Assembly (NCBI GenBank): GCA_037178625.1
Contig: CM074134.1
Span: forward strand, 3,242,350 to 3,306,349
DNA from: Skeletonema tropicum
Taxonomy: Eukaryota; Bacillariophyta; Thalassiosirophyceae; Thalassiosirales; Thalassiosiraceae
Direction: 5' to 3'
Length of the DNA stretch: 64,000 nt
The notes below the pieces were generated by a model. It was not told where the DNA came from. It was given only the letters and a program-made list of their open reading frames with translations, and searched no databases. The position numbers were made by a program, and so were the translations under genes. Of this stretch, positions 10,898 through 20,622 are shown one piece after another (within the stretch, counting starts at the first letter, position 1; every line of letters begins with the position of its first letter).

Positions 10898-11235
10898 CTA
10901 TGCTTGCTGTGCTCATAATTTTTCATCGAGCATACCGTCAACATCATTCACTACCAAACTACCATGTCGGCCAACTCTCCGCTCTTCACTGGCCGGCCGC
11001 TATCCTACCGCCGCCTCCCAACAGCATTAACCCAATAATAATAATAATATAACAGAAATTTTAAAGTACGTCTGATTAGCCCTCTAGGGGCGAAATTATG
11101 ACTAACCAACATGTGTGCTGTGTCGGTAGCATTGATAATACTCTATACTGCCTCCACAACTGTTTCTCAGATCGCACTCCAAGCCAGAAGACCTAAATAG
11201 TCTCCTGGCCAGGATTAGTTCAACCATACGGTTGT
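10898..11235. other. intergenic, repeat tail
   Basis: The first ~120 bases are the dispersed-repeat tail (TGCTTGCTGTGCTCATAATTTTTC onward, read in halves). After an (AAT)n run near 11035 nothing recognisable appears before the LINE stop codon. Confidence 0.45.
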
Positions 11236-13713
11236 TTACGTCGTCGATTTCTCGAGTTCATTGAGGACTGCGTCTATTGTCGGCTGTCCCTCCTCACGAT
11301 ACAATACTACTCTATTTGCGTGTTCCTCGGCTTCATCAGCCATACGTTGCCGCTGAGGTGGCGGTAGTGGTGGGCCGAATTCATTGAAGTAGAACGATAA
11401 AGTTCGTTGACTTTTCTTCCGCTGTTCTGCTCGCATCTCGACCGCTTGCCTGCCTATCTTGAGGTGATGCACCCACATTCGCCTAGTAGCCAAATCCATA
11501 TTGCTTATTTCGTCAATACTATGATTTGCCCACCGTTGGTGAAAGCCTGGCGGCATCTCCTCTCGATGTTGACTGTACCATACCAATTGCTCTGCTAAAT
11601 GTGCACTCTCTATTTGCTTGTCAAATGACTGAGTTCCATGAGCTAGTCTGTTTCGCTCATGCCACTGCGGTAGTGCAACTTCATACCAGATCAATTTTTG
11701 GAGTTGATAAAACTGCTGGTGGGCGTCCCCATGATGAGTACTCTCCAATGCTTGATACCATTCTTTTACCAGATATCCTCTGAAGAAGTCATCCCACCCG
11801 AGGTCACGTTGTGCTTCCAGTGCTTCCTGGATCCTCGGGCATTCTGATGTGGTTCGAATCTCGCCTCCGTTTGCATATTGTTCTACCAAGTTTGCCACTC
11901 TGAGTAGTATTTTTCGTGATATTTTCCGGAGTCCTTTCTTCCGGAGTGCTGCTATAATTGCAGAACGTTTCGCAGCCATAACCGGGTGGGAACATTGAAA
12001 CACGTGTGCTATTGTTTCGTCATCACACTGCCGACAGTTCGGACACTGCGATACTTGCGTTTCATGTTGCTTCACGTGATTCACTGGGAGGAGGCCATGC
12101 ATTAGTTTGCAGGTAAATCGCTGCTGGCTAAGGGTACTTTTCCGTCTCACTTCCCCTATCGTCATCCAATACACATTGTCATATTGCTCGTCCGTCCATC
12201 CGTGTCTTCGCTTGATATATTTCCGGAGGATTGGTTCACGACGCGCTTTGTTGACGTGGCTTCGCATCCCAGCTGTGATCCACTTATTCCCTATTCGTAA
12301 AACTGCTTTTGATCCCTCATACGGCATCTGTAATATTTCTTGCTCAGGTGGTAGTTGGATGGGATTCTCAATGGCTGCTGCCGTTGTTTCTCCCGCTAAT
12401 TCGTCGCACGCAATGTTGATCATAGCGTTGTCATCCAATCCATCCAAGTCTTTCTCTTTTCCCAATGCGCTTTCCGTGGTTTCTAATGAATCGCAGTCAC
12501 TTTCGTCCGGTTCCGTCTTCTTTTTGGCCGTATCTTGGTGTCCCCGGACGTGCTGACTAATTACTCCAAATGGTAACTTCTGCCGTAGATGCTGTATTGC
12601 CATCAAAAGATCTCCTTCAGGTTGTATTGTGTCCCGTCCTGTCTTCATTGGCCGATTACTCGTAAAAGCACCTGACTCATTATCAAACCATTGAGTAATA
12701 TCGTCGTCTGGCCCCAATTCTATGCCAAGATATTGTATGTGATACAGCGCTCGATACAACCCTTCCAATTCAGCTCGGTACGAGTTTACTGAGCTGACGT
12801 TTGTCATCAAAAAACATGCCTTGACATACTCGTTTTGATTAGTTGGGATAATCCATGCTGCCGCTGCCACATTGTGCACTCGAAGGACAGAACCATCACT
12901 ACCTGTCTTCTTTGGCTTCATTTCCGTGCCTGGTAGGTGTGTATTTTCGGTCACGTATCCCGGAGGCTTAGCTTCCTGCTGTTGCTGTTGTGCCATCTGA
13001 TACGGACGGCGAGTCCATACACCCTCATCTACCTCTGTCATTTTCATCGGATAACACTCTAGCGGTATAGCGTTGACGTCACATTCATATTTGTAGAACC
13101 CACTTTGCACTGGTTGTTCTGTTAGCTTCTGAATAAAGCTTTCACCAGTAGCTGTCTCTCCTCGTTTGTAGATCACCCCCTTACCTCGGTAGCAGTCATA
13201 CCATGTGTTCCGTTTCACCGGAAACCACTTTCCAAGTGGTATGTCAAGTTCCATTGAATTGGTGTGGTGGTGGCGACTATCCAATCTATTGCAGAATGTT
13301 TCTCGTATACACCTACGAAACAAGGAGAACCACTTCTTCGGAGGGCATGGAATTTGCGGCCATCTCCAATCAGATCCCGCTACAAAATTGCCCCCCAGCG
13401 TTGTATTTCCGATATATTCTCCATTCTCAACCACTAGGTCTGCTAATGTGATCACTCGCATATAGATACGGACTGCATTGAGCTTTCTCAATATCGATGG
13501 CTTTATTTTCCGTCGAATAAATGCTTCCATAATTGATTGATCGCCTTCCCTCTGCAGTGCTGGGATTGTGGCATCTTCCATCCATATCGTAGCATCTATC
13601 TCAGCTAATCGATTTTTCAAGCTCACTAGTAGTCCATTGTCCATATATGTCAGCCTTTCTTTGTACTCAAACAATGGTGTTATCAGGCCTGACTGCAGTT
13701 GCAATTCATCCAA
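11236..13713 (-). CDS. LINE-type retrotransposon polyprotein, C-terminal half (RNase H and zinc-binding end)
   Basis: An uninterrupted frame of about 825 residues that lacks the reverse transcriptase part. The N-terminal ~150 residues resemble the post-RT region of stramenopile LINE polyproteins. An RNase H domain follows near residues 270-460, with the expected acidic residues in SDGSVLRV, SYRAELEGL, FDNESG and CDELAG, plus a VRGHQD block. Near residue 570 there is a Cys/His cluster, QCPNC..C..ETIAHVFQCSH. The C-terminus is rich in Trp and His. The frame runs past 13713 without an ATG until a stop in the neighbouring inverted repeat, so this is a 5'-truncated copy. A decayed relative lies at 47034-47810 on the opposite strand. 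Confidence 0.8.
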   Translation of the reverse strand: MDELQLQSGLITPLFEYKERLTYMDNGLLVSLKNRLAEIDATIWMEDATIPALQREGDQSIMEAFIRRKIKPSILRKLNAVRIYMRVITLADLVVENGEYIGNTTLGGNFVAGSDWRWPQIPCPPKKWFSLFRRCIRETFCNRLDSRHHHTNSMELDIPLGKWFPVKRNTWYDCYRGKGVIYKRGETATGESFIQKLTEQPVQSGFYKYECDVNAIPLECYPMKMTEVDEGVWTRRPYQMAQQQQQEAKPPGYVTENTHLPGTEMKPKKTGSDGSVLRVHNVAAAAWIIPTNQNEYVKACFLMTNVSSVNSYRAELEGLYRALYHIQYLGIELGPDDDITQWFDNESGAFTSNRPMKTGRDTIQPEGDLLMAIQHLRQKLPFGVISQHVRGHQDTAKKKTEPDESDCDSLETTESALGKEKDLDGLDDNAMINIACDELAGETTAAAIENPIQLPPEQEILQMPYEGSKAVLRIGNKWITAGMRSHVNKARREPILRKYIKRRHGWTDEQYDNVYWMTIGEVRRKSTLSQQRFTCKLMHGLLPVNHVKQHETQVSQCPNCRQCDDETIAHVFQCSHPVMAAKRSAIIAALRKKGLRKISRKILLRVANLVEQYANGGEIRTTSECPRIQEALEAQRDLGWDDFFRGYLVKEWYQALESTHHGDAHQQFYQLQKLIWYEVALPQWHERNRLAHGTQSFDKQIESAHLAEQLVWYSQHREEMPPGFHQRWANHSIDEISNMDLATRRMWVHHLKIGRQAVEMRAEQRKKSQRTLSFYFNEFGPPLPPPQRQRMADEAEEHANRVVLYREEGQPTIDAVLNELEKSTT

Positions 13714-14043
13714 TGTTGGAGGACAGGCCCTGCTCGACTGCTCTCAAACTAAACTCGCCGTCTTGTTCCAAGTACGTATGTAAAAGTAACCTCTCAATGA
13801 GGACTGCATAAGGATTTGTGGAGATGGCCCTAGTCTTTACTTATTAGGGCTGAAAATCTCGCCGGAGCTCGACTTCAACGAAGATGACAAAGATGAAGCT
13901 TCTGCAATGAATCTGCTATGATAATGGCTTTCATACACAAATAAAGCTGAGATCTTATAAGTATACAAGCTCAATTCGTCGAGCACTCTGGCATATTCTA
14001 ACTTGCACTATTATCAGTAGTCATTATTGTTCTTGTACACCGA

Positions 14044-14511
14044 TTAGGATAATAATTCACACGACCCTAGAGAACTGCAATATTCTTTTATGGAATCTTG
14101 ATGCAGCTTACCGAGCTTCCTTGCTCTAAATACGGCCCTCCTTGTCTGGGCGGACGAGGCAAAAGCAATATCCTCACACCTCAAACTTGCAGACGGCCCC
14201 TGTATCGCCTGCTCTGCGAGGACTGCATGTACGCATCGACGTCTACAAGACTGCACCTCGAACGCACAGGCCGGTGTGAGTAGATGAGAAATACCAATCC
14301 AGAAGCCTCCATCTTCTTCTTTGGAAGCTGAATAATCTCTTGCACGAGCTTGTAGGACATCTCGTTTGAGGTTACGTTTCATTGAGTTGTATTCTGCCTT
14401 GACATACCACAGATCGTTTTTGTCTTGGTGCCGATCAACTATGTATAGCTGTGATTTTTCAGCAAAGCGCACAACGTGATGGTTGCGTTTGGGAGGGAAG
14501 TCTACGATCAA
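14044..14511 (-). pseudogene. left-arm copy of the 159-aa gene, start codon lost
   Basis: The frame is the same as the right-arm gene from its fifth codon onward, down to the same stop. The left arm ends just inside the first codons, so the ATG and next three codons are missing. Spacer sequence supplies an in-frame TAA directly upstream of the TTG. Translation could only begin at an internal Met (in NSMKRNL), losing about a quarter of the protein. It is a truncated duplicate, not an independent gene. Confidence 0.8.
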
Positions 14512-14837
14512 TTAAAGTAACTTTTCACCGAGTTGGAGTCGAATCATTCAATCAAGCCAGCTGCTTTGGCGAGCAGCTGCTGGCGAATCTCTAGTAAATG
14601 GGATATTACAAGAGTGTAGATAGTGGGTGTTACTTACAAGAATTTTTTATTAGAAATCCTTGCTGAGCTCTTGGGCAGACAACCATTTCGTATCATACCC
14701 GAAGATGTTTCGAGATAGAACATGGATTCTCCCCCAGCCGTTCATTTGACAGCTGTGAGACACACTCAACAAATAATAATAACACATCATCAATAAGAAC
14801 ACAAGTTAAAAGAATAATATACTAACCATTCACTAAC

Positions 14838-15317
14838 ATGGCGTCTGAATTGATCGTAGACTTCCCTCCCAAACGCAACCATCACGTTGTGCGCTTTGCT
14901 GAAAAATCACAGCTATACATAGTTGATCGGCACCAAGACAAAAACGATCTGTGGTATGTCAAGGCAGAATACAACTCAATGAAACGTAACCTCAAACGAG
15001 ATGTCCTACAAGCTCGTGCAAGAGATTATTCAGCTTCCAAAGAAGAAGATGGAGGCTTCTGGATTGGTATTTCTCATCTACTCACACCGGCCTGTGCGTT
15101 CGAGGTGCAGTCTTGTAGACGTCGATGCGTACATGCAGTCCTCGCAGAGCAGGCGATACAGGGGCCGTCTGCAAGTTTGAGGTGTGAGGATATTGCTTTT
15201 GCCTCGTCCGCCCAGACAAGGAGGGCCGTATTTAGAGCAAGGAAGCTCGGTAAGCTGCATCAAGATTCCATAAAAGAATATTGCAGTTCTCTAGGGTCGT
15301 GTGAATTATTATCCTAA
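14838..15317 (+). CDS. conserved-looking protein of unknown function, 159 aa
   Basis: Begins MASELIVDFPPKRNHHVVRF. The body has the pattern LWYVKAEYNSMKRNLKRDV, then a GGFWIGISHLLTPAC block, then RRCVHAVLAEQA and TRRAVFRARKLGKLHQDS. I recall similar unnamed proteins in diatom genomes (a VRF...S.LWY...E..SMKR pattern), but I cannot name a function. The protein is basic and rich in Arg and Cys, with no membrane segment. The ATG lies in the spacer, ten bases before the right arm starts, so this is the copy with a complete 5' end. The spacer is presumably its promoter. Confidence 0.6.
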   Translation: MASELIVDFPPKRNHHVVRFAEKSQLYIVDRHQDKNDLWYVKAEYNSMKRNLKRDVLQARARDYSASKEEDGGFWIGISHLLTPACAFEVQSCRRRCVHAVLAEQAIQGPSASLRCEDIAFASSAQTRRAVFRARKLGKLHQDSIKEYCSSLGSCELLS

Positions 15318-15592
15318 TCGGTGTACAAGAACAATAATGACTACTGATAATAGTACAAGTTAGAATATGCCAGAGTGCTCGACGAATTGAGCTTGTATAC
15401 TTATAAGATCTCAGCTTTATTTGTGTATGAAAGCCATTATCATAGCAGATTCATTGCAGAAGCTTCATCTTTGTCATCTTCGTTGAAGTCGAGCTCCGGC
15501 GAGATTTTCAGCCCTAATAAGTAAAGACTAGGGCCATCTCCACAAATCCTTATGCAGTCCTCATTGAGAGGTTACTTTTACATACGTACTTG

Positions 15593-16000
15593 GAACAAGA
15601 CGGCGAGTTTAGTTTGAGAGCAGTCGAGCAGGGCCTGTCCTCCAAGTAGGGCCAAAAAATGCCTCGCATTTCAAGAGAAGACGAGCCGCCAGCTACTACT
15701 ATCCCGCTAATACGAGGCAGTTCGTGCTCCCACCACCTTACTCCACAAAGAGGGTACCGAGTGCCACATACCAACATCATCGCCGTTATTACCTCCATTG
15801 TGACTTTGGAGAGGAGTTCAAAGAGTATGCTCTTCGATACTCGCTTCACAAGGCGTCCGCAAGCTTCACAGCCACCACCCATTCATCCACCGCAACTAGG
15901 ACCGAGACTGTTGACGCAAGGCCCTCACTAGCAGGGCAGGAACAAGACGGCAAGTTTAGTTTGAGCAGTCGAGCAGGGCCTATCTGTCCTCAAGTAGTGC
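15593..16000. repeat. direct repeat pair flanking a ~290-bp segment
   Basis: The end of the right palindrome arm (GGAACAAGACGGCGAGTTTAG, then GCAGTCGAGCAGGGCCT, 15593-15650) recurs with small changes at 15937-16000 (GGAACAAGACGGCAAGTTTAG, AGTCGAGCAGGGCCT). Between them no convincing gene is seen. This may be a remnant of the event that made the inverted repeat. From 16001 to 16350 only a CTCTCTAGAGAG palindrome (near 16052-16072) stands out. Confidence 0.55.
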
Positions 16001-16350
16001 CCAAATAATCCCAACGCCATCGCATATCTTATGGCACATTATTTGCTGCCTCTCTCTCTAGAGAGATAGAGAGGCGGGATGATCGGGAATTGACGTTTTC
16101 GTCTCCGTAGGTCGTAATGAGGTGTCTCATGTTTTTGTCAGATAGATGTAAATTATTGTACTGCTTTTACAGTCCCAATTTATTCGATTTCAAAGTCCAA
16201 TCCAATGCGATCTGATCTTGTGTTGTTGTTGCTTTCATTATCCTTCCACACAATGCAAAGCAGCCGGCTATCGCCAAGAAACGTCGAGTAACCCTTCGTA
16301 ATGTCCAATAAAGCTCAACACTTAATTTAGCATGGAAGAATAGTCTACAA

Positions 16351-19300
16351 TTACAATCCCTGCCGAATGGCATAAAATACATCCAAAACCAATGTCAAGT
16401 CATCTGTCCCAACTTGCAATAATGTCTTCACGTAGTCGTACAAGAAAAATTGTGCCCCTATCACCAAAAAGAAGAACACAGCACGAGCAGGAAAGCCTGC
16501 GTACAGATTCAGCACTCCACCATCTGATGAAAGAAGCTCCTGGACAATGTCTCTCCAATCTTTCTCCTCCCCTCCCTCTCGCGACGAAGCTGACGTTAGT
16601 GTGAGGATGAGATCGGCAGGATGACTCACAAACGCGCCTGCTATACCAGCCAGGGCACCACTGAATGCCGAGAGGAGGAGACCTGCTGTTCCGACCCCAA
16701 CCTGTATTTTCGTATCACCTCCCATAATGTTGGAATTGTTGAGAAAGTCCGCAATGTTACCAGCTGCTAGATCAAATACCAAGAATTTCGTAACCGCAAA
16801 AGGGAGTTCACGTGATACGATTGGATAGAAAGAAGACCAAAAGGGTTTGATGTCATCCAACTGTAGACCTTTCGTTGCTACCGCCACTGTTGAAGAAGAG
16901 GCAGGTGTAGCCGCAGCAGAAGTTGCTGCGATCGCTTTCATACCACGTTTCTGTCGATTCTGATCCACAAAGCCTTTAAAGATTTTATCGACCCCTTCAT
17001 TTTCAATCTGGGCCATCGACCGTACTCGAAGCAGTTCAAAGGGCGATGCAGCCGCACAAGTTAACACGGTTGCGACTCCTGCAGCTGCCAACAATACAAA
17101 TTCATTTGGAGAGTTGGCTGCAGCAGCAGCTTCATCGAAGAATACTGCACTAAACGCTCTGCGAAATAGCTCTGTTGCACCGAATCCAAACAGTCCAAAC
17201 ACGACCGATGCTAGGAAGGTGACGTCAGCACTTTGGAATAAAGAGAGGGGTCCGCGAACCTCTACTAAAGATTGAATCACCTGAGTTGTCCCCAGAGCCG
17301 GTTTCTCTTCTGATTGCAATGACTCGGAGGTTGCCTCTGCCTTTTCTCTTGCATATTGTATGATTTCCTCATCATTGCCCAATTGGATCTTAGTCTTGAC
17401 AAGCTCCAGCGGATTCAACGCTGTTCGTACCAGGACGGTGCAAATGGCTCCAGACAATGCCAGCCGAGAATATTGATCAGCACTCAGTGTCACTTGATTC
17501 TTTGTCACTGGAGCTCGACCGATACCACCGAATAATGGGTCAATCGATCGATAGTTCGAAGGGAGTATGACATCTTTGGATGGTGGCCGAGGAAGAGATT
17601 TGATAGAATAGGATGATACACCGCTGCTGTCAATTGATAGTTCAGGTCGAACGGTTGACGGCAACAGAGCAACCGGATCCCGTAGCACGGTACGTAGAAT
17701 ATCTCTGGTAACACGCTGGCCAATCCCACCCCTCATAGCAGCCTCGGTGTCTAAAATGACTCCATTACCCCCACTTTGTATTTTGGTAACACGTGCAGCA
17801 ATATATTGATTTTCATCATCATCCATACTCATACTCTGTCCATAGATATTTGGTGAAACAAACCAATCTGGATCAGTGGGAGGTAAACTAATTTTGACAT
17901 CGGGAGGCGAATCAAAGCTGTACCCACTTCCACCATCTAATATTGTTGCTCCGGCCACTTGATACTCTAATTCTACCATGGCCTTGGCAGGTTTCTTCAC
18001 CTTCTTTGAAACAGAAGAACTATTGCTGCTCTTTTTCTTCTTTTGACGTGTAAATCTACGTTCTCGGAATTCCACCGTCGGGAGGGTTGGTTGACCTCGC
18101 GATGCTTTTGTACTACCTCTATAGCCAAACCCTGGATTCAAGACAATCACTTCCGAGACACTCCCCTTTCGATCAATAATGGCAGCCGCCTCACACTGTC
18201 GCGAGACTCCACTCTGTTTCACAATTACGTCGGGTGCAACTGTGTATCCCTCTCCCACCATCCACCACATTAATACGAAGTATCCTCGAAGTAGGTTTCA
18301 TTATCGTTTGTATCTTGGCAGGCCTATAATCATCACCTAAAGGCGCTGGCGGCTCAATACTAATCACTTGAGCATCCGAACTTGCAAATCCTCCACCCTG
18401 TCGACTAGATAGTCGGAAGTAATCTCTCGATTGGTCTAAATCAAAATCATCCAGTACATTGTCTACCTCTACCTGTATTTCGGCAATTGTACCATTGTCA
18501 ATCTCACCCAATAATCCTCTGATTTCTTTGACTGGTTGTAATTCAGGTTTGGATATTAACGAAAAGAGTATTGCCAATTGTTGCTTCTCTTCAATGGATG
18601 TGTATCGTGTACTGAGTAGTGTGAATAGATTGAGAACACCCTGACGATTTTGTTTGATTTCTTCGTTTGCATTCGTCTTCTTCTTCTTCTTCTTCTTCTT
18701 CTTTTTAGATGACAACGACGACGACGAGGATGATTTGGATGCAGATTGCTCTTTATCAGCACCACCACCAAATAAACTCCCAAACAATCCCCCACCACTC
18801 TTGACATCACCATCCCCCAATGATGACGAAGATGATGACCTAGCAGGAGCCACAGCATCCAACCCAGCCTTAGCCGCCGCCACGCTCGCATAACTCCCAT
18901 ACGGTCCCAAAAAGTAATCCGCCAAACCAATCTCGACACTTTCGGCAAATTCTGCAAATTGTTCCCCTGCATTAAAGTATTCGTCACTCTTCATCATCAT
19001 TGTTGTTGTGGCATTATTAGTATTACTATTGTCTGTTGATGTTATCGTCGTTGACATCTGATTGGCTTTTGCCCGATTCTTCTTCCACCAAGCTCGTGCG
19101 GCAGGATCATACACCAATAAAAACCGTGTCAAATAGGTAATAAATCTTGTTTCATAGACACTTTGTATCAATCCCGAAGTTGTCAACAAGCTTTGTTTAT
19201 TGTTATTGTTGTTATTATTATTGCGTAATTGTTCCTTTTTGAGTGGAATGCCCCGTCCACCGATTGATCCACCACCCTTGATCATTTGATTTTTGGGTGA

Positions 19301-19816
19301 GAAGAGTTCTCCGGTAGACGTATCAATTTCGGAGGAGGATGCTGCCTGTGATGGTAGTAATAGTAGTGTGGTTGTTGTTGTTGTGAGGAGGGACATTGAG
19401 AGGAGTGCGGTTCGTCTATCTATTTGTTGTTGTTGTGGGTGTATTCGTAGGCGTTCTGACTTATTGCAGTTGGAAGATATCGAATTGACCTCCTCGTCTA
19501 TTGTACATCTATCAGCATCGTCGTCGTCTTCGTCGTGACTGTTCGACGCTGCAGCAGCCAGTCTACTATTACCACTATACAATCTATGACAACTTTGTGA
19601 TTTCGTCATCGACAGCCCTCCAACTTTTCGTGTACAAACTGCATGAATGTTATTCGATGAGTGCACAGCATTATGATGAAGATGCGTTCGACCCAGCTGA
19701 CTCTGCGCCGACAGTGCAAAGGCTACAGCGGCTGTTGAATCTATACCGAAATATTCTAAGCGGTATGACCAGAGAACGAGCAGTAATACCACTGGCTGTC
19801 GTATTATCTGTAGCAT
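16351..19816 (-). CDS. probable plastid-targeted protein with GGxGY motifs and carrier-family C-terminus; one apparent frameshift
   Basis: Two overlapping open frames (19816 down to 18191, and 18270 down to 16351) read as one protein of about 1154 residues if one base is skipped in the CCC at 18254-18256. The N-terminus has a hydrophobic signal with AVAFALS, resembling the diatom plastid A-F cleavage motif. Around residue 135 there is a second signal-like segment with RR, a hydrophobic run and SQAAS, like a twin-arginine lumen signal. A low-complexity Asn, Ser and Lys region follows. GGxGY-type motifs (GEGYTVAPDV, GGSGYSFDSPPDV) lie on both sides of the shift. The C-terminal ~360 residues carry three mitochondrial-carrier-like signatures: ALNPLELVKTK, ASPFELLRVR and SHPADLILT (the last weak). 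A plastid-envelope carrier is the best guess; the substrate is unknown. The shift could be a sequencing error, since similarity continues across it. Confidence 0.65.
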
Positions 19817-20274
19817 TGCACTGATGATAATATATATTTTTTTGCTATTCCGAATTCAGAGTTCTCGTCGGCGAAGCTCAATGATTTGTAGCCGACGACG
19901 GGTTGCAGACGTCGATATGAGCAGGTGAATGACCACTAGATGAAGCCCTACCTCTTCACCAATCACAGCCGTTGTTCTTAGCTTAGAAAGGCGGCTGCTA
20001 GCTTCGTCATGGAGCAGATAATTCACAGCAGGATAGCACCGGCGGAACACATCACAAAAATCATTTTTTGCAACAACGTCATCATCACAAATCGTGCTCA
20101 GCAAAATCTTTGGCGACTGTACGTGTCGTATCTGTGAGATGCGTACCTTTTCTCTTAAAGGTCTTTTGAAGACACACATCTTATTTTCTAGATTCAGAGT
20201 TGAATCTTTGTCCACAAACTAATCCACGTGCGTAGCAAATAAACCTAAAACCCCAACAACCTATGCTTGTATGC
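19817..20274. other. upstream region of the carrier gene
   Basis: Starts with an AT-rich run next to the start codon. A 119-codon minus-strand frame (19856-20215) occurs here, but it has no recognisable motif and overlaps the expected promoter. I leave it uncalled. Confidence 0.35.
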
Positions 20275-20358
20275 TTGAGGCAGACTCTAATTATAGTCGA
20301 TGCCGAGCTTGAGGGCCGCTCCTGGCTCTCTTGGTACCGAGACCGAGTCGCCCAGTAA
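20275..20358 (+). pseudogene. fragment matching the C-terminus of CobN
   Basis: In frame it reads [20 protein letters not shown] and ends at a TAA at 20356. The C-terminus of the cobN gene at the left of the window reads [20 protein letters not shown]. At DNA level GAGCTTGAGGGCCGCTC is identical in both. The similarity starts near 20272 and no further CobN sequence lies upstream. It looks like a broken-off copy of a CobN tail, or the remnant of a second copy. Confidence 0.5.
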
Positions 20359-20622
20359 TATTTGTAATTTGCCTTTCACCTCTATGACTTGCGCATACGT
20401 GGACAGTTTTCTACGATGTACTCACACTCGTCTTATTTTGGAAAAAGCTGTATCCACGATCATTGGCAATACCCCCCGCTAATTTGGATAGGTATTGAAC
20501 TTACTTGCTGTGTAACAAAAAAGTACGATATCTCCGTGCATAACAAAATATTGTGTAATATTATTGTGAAAGTTCGTCTATCTAATCATAGGTACCAATC
20601 GGTAACACTATTCGGTGAGACA

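Larger units (their letters stand above)
13716..15645. repeat. 798-bp near-perfect inverted repeat with a 334-bp spacer
   Basis: The left arm 13716-14513 is the reverse complement of the right arm 14848-15645. The arms are equal in length, and the only difference I found is C at 14006 where T is expected opposite 15355. The spacer 14514-14847 is unique here. The left boundary touches the LINE copy; the right boundary is followed by a partial direct repeat of the arm end near 15937-16000. The right arm contains an intact small gene and the left arm a 5'-truncated copy. Confidence 0.95.

Noticed and set aside
19856..20215. 119-codon minus-strand frame upstream of the carrier gene
   Set aside because: No motif, and it occupies the expected promoter.
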